Source: MED-G116 sp038107835
GTDB taxonomy: Bacteria; Pseudomonadota; Alphaproteobacteria; Puniceispirillales; Puniceispirillaceae
DNA: 64,000 nt
Reading direction: 5' to 3'
Assembly (NCBI GenBank): GCA_038107835.1
Contig: JAYNHH010000011.1
Location: 1 to 64,000 of the forward strand
Below the pieces are notes generated by a model. That model searched no databases. It was not told the DNA's origin and saw only the letters and a list, made by a program, of their open reading frames with translations. Of this stretch, positions 61,296 through 64,000 are shown piece by piece. Position 1 is the first letter of the stretch. Each line of letters begins with the position of its first letter. The translations under genes and the position numbers were made by a program.

Positions 61296-61831
61296 AACTG
61301 GCCCGGACAATCCGCTTCGACGCGTCCGACCTGAATGTCTTTCCGCATGCTGCCGAGGAGGGCGAATGGGCGCTTCCGGGTAGTTTTGTTTTCTCCGCAA
61401 TGCAGGCTGACCAAATCACCGGCAAGTGGAAACAGGCATTTGCCAATGGGTTTGTCGGGTGTGAGAGCCATGGGTTTTCGACATTGGTCAGCGTGGCAAC
61501 GGCGAAGCCGCGGGATGTGAAGGTGCTTGAGGCGAGCCTTGCTGATTGGTTTGAACAGGTGTTTGGCGCACCCACCCGACAGGACGCATTGGCCGCGGCA
61601 GAGCAGGAAATCAGCTTCATGGCTGACCTATGCGAATCGCACAAGACCGGCACGTTGCTCTGCATTCAGCGCGAGGCTGGTGAGGATGGCATCACCGAAC
61701 AATTCCGCAGCCTGCCAAAACCGGACTCCTGCGCCGAGCAGAAAATCTGGACGATGGTTGCAGATGATGATAGCGGCAAGGATGGTGGGGCCGATGATGC
61801 CGGTCTGCCAACAAATATGGGACAAGGCTGA
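61292..61831 (+). CDS. DUF6505 family protein
   Basis: A 179-aa soluble protein beginning KLARTIRFDASDLNVF and containing EGEWALPGSFVFS, GFVGCESHGFSTLV and EQEISFMADLCESHKTGTL. This matches the DUF6505 pattern, known from similar clusters. No catalytic motif or membrane segment is visible. It overlaps both flanking genes by a few bases. Confidence 0.72.
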   Translation: MKLARTIRFDASDLNVFPHAAEEGEWALPGSFVFSAMQADQITGKWKQAFANGFVGCESHGFSTLVSVATAKPRDVKVLEASLADWFEQVFGAPTRQDALAAAEQEISFMADLCESHKTGTLLCIQREAGEDGITEQFRSLPKPDSCAEQKIWTMVADDDSGKDGGADDAGLPTNMGQG

Positions 61832-62820
61832 TGGCAACAGATTTCTGGATTACCTCGGGGTGGCATCTGACTGACAGGACTTCCGAGGGTAGAGCGATGC
61901 CGTCGGTGGATTTCATGGCGGCATATTTTTTCCGTGATGAAGTTGCGCCGGTTGAGGAATCCTGTGATGCCGAGCGGGCGCTGCATGCGCGTCTTGTTGA
62001 AGACCCCTTTGGTGCGGTCGATGAGGTGGAACTGGCAGCCATCAAGGACCGCGACGTTGTTCACAATTATCAGGCGGTTCTGCGGTTTCGCGATTTTCTG
62101 GCAAAATATGACACCATCGAGTCTGCCTATCTGGCGCTGATCCGGGGCGAGGCACCCAGCGGCATTCCACCATTGTTCACCGAACAGCTTGTTCAGGTCA
62201 TGCTGCGTGGCATTCTGGACGGTGAGTCCGATCCGATGCAGATCCGCGCAGCGGAGTTGTTGTTCCGGCATCAGGCGGTGACATTGGATGATGGGCGGAT
62301 CATGGTTGCTGACCATGCGACAGTGCAGCTTCATGCTGGCTATCAGAAGGCGCTCAAGCAGAGTGAGAGGCCGGATGAGGTGATGATTGACATTCTGGCT
62401 TCGGAAAATGCCGATGAATATTGGTCCCGTTCAGACATGTTCAACACATCGGTCGACATCGCTTTCACCCAGCCGGCGCTGGATGCACTGTGCCGCGTGA
62501 TGGAGAAATGGGTTCAGCATTTCCTTGGCCAGACCGTGACGATCATTCCGGTGGTCAAGATCGAGGAGGAAAACTGGCAATGGCACGTCGGTCTCGATGC
62601 GGATGCCACCGGTATTTTGAATGATCTTTATGAAGACAAGGAGGTTGGCGAGGACCGGCTGGCGCAGATCCTGTGCCTGTTCAAGCTCACTGCCCAGAGC
62701 GGCTTTGTTCCGGAGATGCAGGGCCATCCGGTTTATATGGCGCTGGCGATGGACCGTGCCGGGGTTGCCCGCATGAAGCCGCAGAACCTCCTGGTGAATT
62801 TGCCAATTGTCAGCCAGTAA
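61831..62820 (+). CDS. DUF6352 family protein
   Basis: A 329-aa soluble protein beginning ATDFWITSGWHLTDRT, with SCDAERALHARLVEDPF, FTEQLVQVMLRGILDG and RAAELLFRHQAVTLDDG. I recognise the DUF6352 pattern. No known active site is visible. The start overlaps the previous stop by one base. It ends 18 bp before the convergent ferredoxin-like gene. Confidence 0.72.
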   Translation: MATDFWITSGWHLTDRTSEGRAMPSVDFMAAYFFRDEVAPVEESCDAERALHARLVEDPFGAVDEVELAAIKDRDVVHNYQAVLRFRDFLAKYDTIESAYLALIRGEAPSGIPPLFTEQLVQVMLRGILDGESDPMQIRAAELLFRHQAVTLDDGRIMVADHATVQLHAGYQKALKQSERPDEVMIDILASENADEYWSRSDMFNTSVDIAFTQPALDALCRVMEKWVQHFLGQTVTIIPVVKIEEENWQWHVGLDADATGILNDLYEDKEVGEDRLAQILCLFKLTAQSGFVPEMQGHPVYMALAMDRAGVARMKPQNLLVNLPIVSQ

Positions 62821-62838
62821 GGGCCTTTCCGGTGAAGA

Positions 62839-64000
62839 TCAGTTCAGGTAATCGTCGGTGGTGCGTGGCTTTGGCCGTTCGCCGACATCAAGCATTTTAT
62901 CATCATGTGTGAACATGACCTCGACACGGCAATTCTCGCAAAGTTTGAGCATATCGGTGCGCCCTTCCTGCTGGAACATGCTGTGATCCGATAGTTTTGC
63001 GATTACCCGTTCAATTGAGCGGGTGGAACCAAAGGCCTTGCCGCAACCTTCGCAATGGAAAGGTGTATCCTCGATGACCATTTCGGCTGCCATGGCGGTA
63101 TCGGACAGATTGAATTGTGGGACAAGGCTGATCACATTTTCCGGACAGGTTGTTGCACAGATCCCGCATTGCAGACAGGCGTCCTCGCGGAAGAGCAGCT
63201 GCGGCGCATCCGGATTGTCCTGCAGCGCGCCAGCTGGACAGGCACCGACACAGGACAGGCAGATGGTGCAGTTTTCCGTGTCGATATTGACGCGTCCATA
63301 GGGTGCGCCCTGCGGCAGGGCAATCACATCCTCGCTGGCCTTGTTGGCGGTGCCAAGCCCGCGCATTGCAAGGCGAACCATGCCACGCGGTGTTCCCACC
63401 GGACCAAAGGGTGCCGGTTTTGCCTTGCTGGCACAGCTGGTGCCATAAAGAATGCTGGCGATGGCATCAGGATCGCTCTCATTGATCAGGGTGAGTCGGC
63501 CATCCGCATCGGCATTCACGCCAGCCAGCAGTTCGCGGGCAAGTTCGATCTGTGCGCCGACGGGATGTGTTTCATCCGTCTTGCGCGGATTGGCCAGAAC
63601 AAACACCTGGTTACAGCCAAGAGCAATCGCGCCAACCATCAGATCATGTCCTGCNNNNNNNNNNNNNNNNNNNNNNNNNNNNNNNNNNNNNNNNNNNNNN
63701 NNNNNNNNNNNNNNNNNNNNNNNNNNNNNNNNNNNNNNNNNNNNNNNNNNNNNNCAAAAGCCACAGCCGCCACAGATTGCCGGGTCAATTGAAACTGTGT
63801 CGCCCGCGCTGGTAATTGCGCCGGCCGGACAGACATCAAGGCATCGCGAGCAGCCGCTGATCTGGTTGCGCGAGTGGGCGCACAGATTTTCATCAAAAGT
63901 GACGTAGATTGGCTTTTCAAATTCACCAATCATCGGAGTGACCTGTGCCTCAAGGGCTGCAAGGGCAACACTGTCATCAGCAGCAACACGAAAATAGCCG
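62839..64000 (-). CDS. multi-cluster 4Fe-4S ferredoxin-like protein (partial, contains assembly gap)
   Basis: This minus-strand gene is open beyond its first visible Met (63933) to the window edge, so its N-terminal part is missing. Fe-S motifs are visible: CSRCLDVCPAGAI and CGGCGF before the gap, CTICLSCVGACPAGAL and CLQCGICATTCPENV after it, and CEGCGKAFGST plus CENCR near the C-terminus, a likely zinc or cluster site. It resembles the large 4Fe-4S dicluster proteins found with formate-dehydrogenase-like clusters. Electron transfer is the likely role. A 100-N gap (63655-63754) interrupts it. Confidence 0.82.
   Translation of the reverse strand, partial: GYFRVAADDSVALAALEAQVTPMIGEFEKPIYVTFDENLCAHSRNQISGCSRCLDVCPAGAITSAGDTVSIDPAICGGCGFXXXXXXXXXXXXXXXXXXXXXXXXXXXXXXXXXXAGHDLMVGAIALGCNQVFVLANPRKTDETHPVGAQIELARELLAGVNADADGRLTLINESDPDAIASILYGTSCASKAKPAPFGPVGTPRGMVRLAMRGLGTANKASEDVIALPQGAPYGRVNIDTENCTICLSCVGACPAGALQDNPDAPQLLFREDACLQCGICATTCPENVISLVPQFNLSDTAMAAEMVIEDTPFHCEGCGKAFGSTRSIERVIAKLSDHSMFQQEGRTDMLKLCENCRVEVMFTHDDKMLDVGERPKPRTTDDYLN
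63655..63754. other. assembly gap (100 N) in the ferredoxin-like gene
   Basis: Exactly 100 undefined bases. The reading frame is kept if the gap is taken at face value, but its true length is unknown. Confidence 0.95.

Noticed and set aside
1..64000. tRNA, rRNA, insertion sequence or prophage genes
   Set aside because: Scanning by eye found no transposase, integrase, terminal repeats, cloverleaf-like gene or rRNA segment; a covariance search could still find a tRNA I missed.

Overview
The window looks like part of a draft genome from a free-living, probably marine alphaproteobacterium. CtrA and GcrA cell-cycle regulators, C5-pathway 5-aminolevulinate synthase, a DksA that has lost most zinc-finger cysteines and an NAD-linked formate dehydrogenase with a fused diaphorase subunit all point to Alphaproteobacteria. 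A SAR116/Puniceispirillales-like or Rhodospirillales-like host is my guess and is not proven. Two runs of exactly 100 N (1335-1434 and 63655-63754) are assembly gaps. I found no rRNA, tRNA, CRISPR array or insertion sequence.

Region by region: 1-2455 is AT-richer and holds a tandem-repeat Sel1 gene broken by an in-frame amber codon and a gap, plus a truncated Sel1 relative. 2485-20521 is a nearly continuous island for pyrimidine salvage and catabolism: PreT/PreA, a RutR-type repressor, an omega-amino-acid aminotransferase, an N-carbamoyl amidase, dihydropyrimidinase, an NMT1/THI5-type ABC transporter, a BMP-type base/nucleoside ABC transporter and a CodA-family deaminase. 20601-31751 holds an iron-type alcohol dehydrogenase, UspA, an alanine/sodium symporter, two haem genes (hemH, hemA) and formate dehydrogenase. 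32095-40202 is core information processing and metabolism (ctrA, dksA, recA, alaS, icd, a LOG-family protein). 40289-47109 holds a LysM protein, a degenerate Psd-like protein with a CDP-alcohol phosphatidyltransferase, a lone CoxL-like molybdenum hydroxylase subunit, msrB, an EF-hand protein and an AroE-like paralogue. 47292-56639 holds gcrA, pepN, a DEAD-box helicase, an alpha/beta hydrolase, parE, glnA and glnB. 56850-64000 holds tungstate-binding TupA, a ModE-box palindrome, a ModE-like regulator and a tightly packed run of conserved but uncharacterised genes ending in a ferredoxin-like protein that runs off the window.

How the genes work together: the pyrimidine island can take up bases, deaminate cytosine-type rings, reduce uracil or thymine with PreTA, open the ring, remove the carbamoyl group and transaminate the resulting beta-amino acid. 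Three 16-bp RutR-like palindromes sit before preTA, between rutR and the aminotransferase, and before the BMP transporter operon, which suggests one regulon. The CodA homologue has Cys where E. coli CodA has the discriminating Asp314. This is the signature of enzymes shown to deaminate 5-methylcytosine, so the island may be a 5-methylcytosine-to-thymine catabolic system.

The right-hand end looks like a second, less understood system: a tungstate/molybdate sensing and capture module next to an Mrp-type Fe-S carrier, a biotin/lipoate-ligase-like protein, DUF3144, DUF6494, DUF6505 and DUF6352 proteins, a small c-type cytochrome and a multi-cluster ferredoxin. I infer that it supports assembly of, or electron flow to, a molybdenum or tungsten enzyme lying beyond the window.
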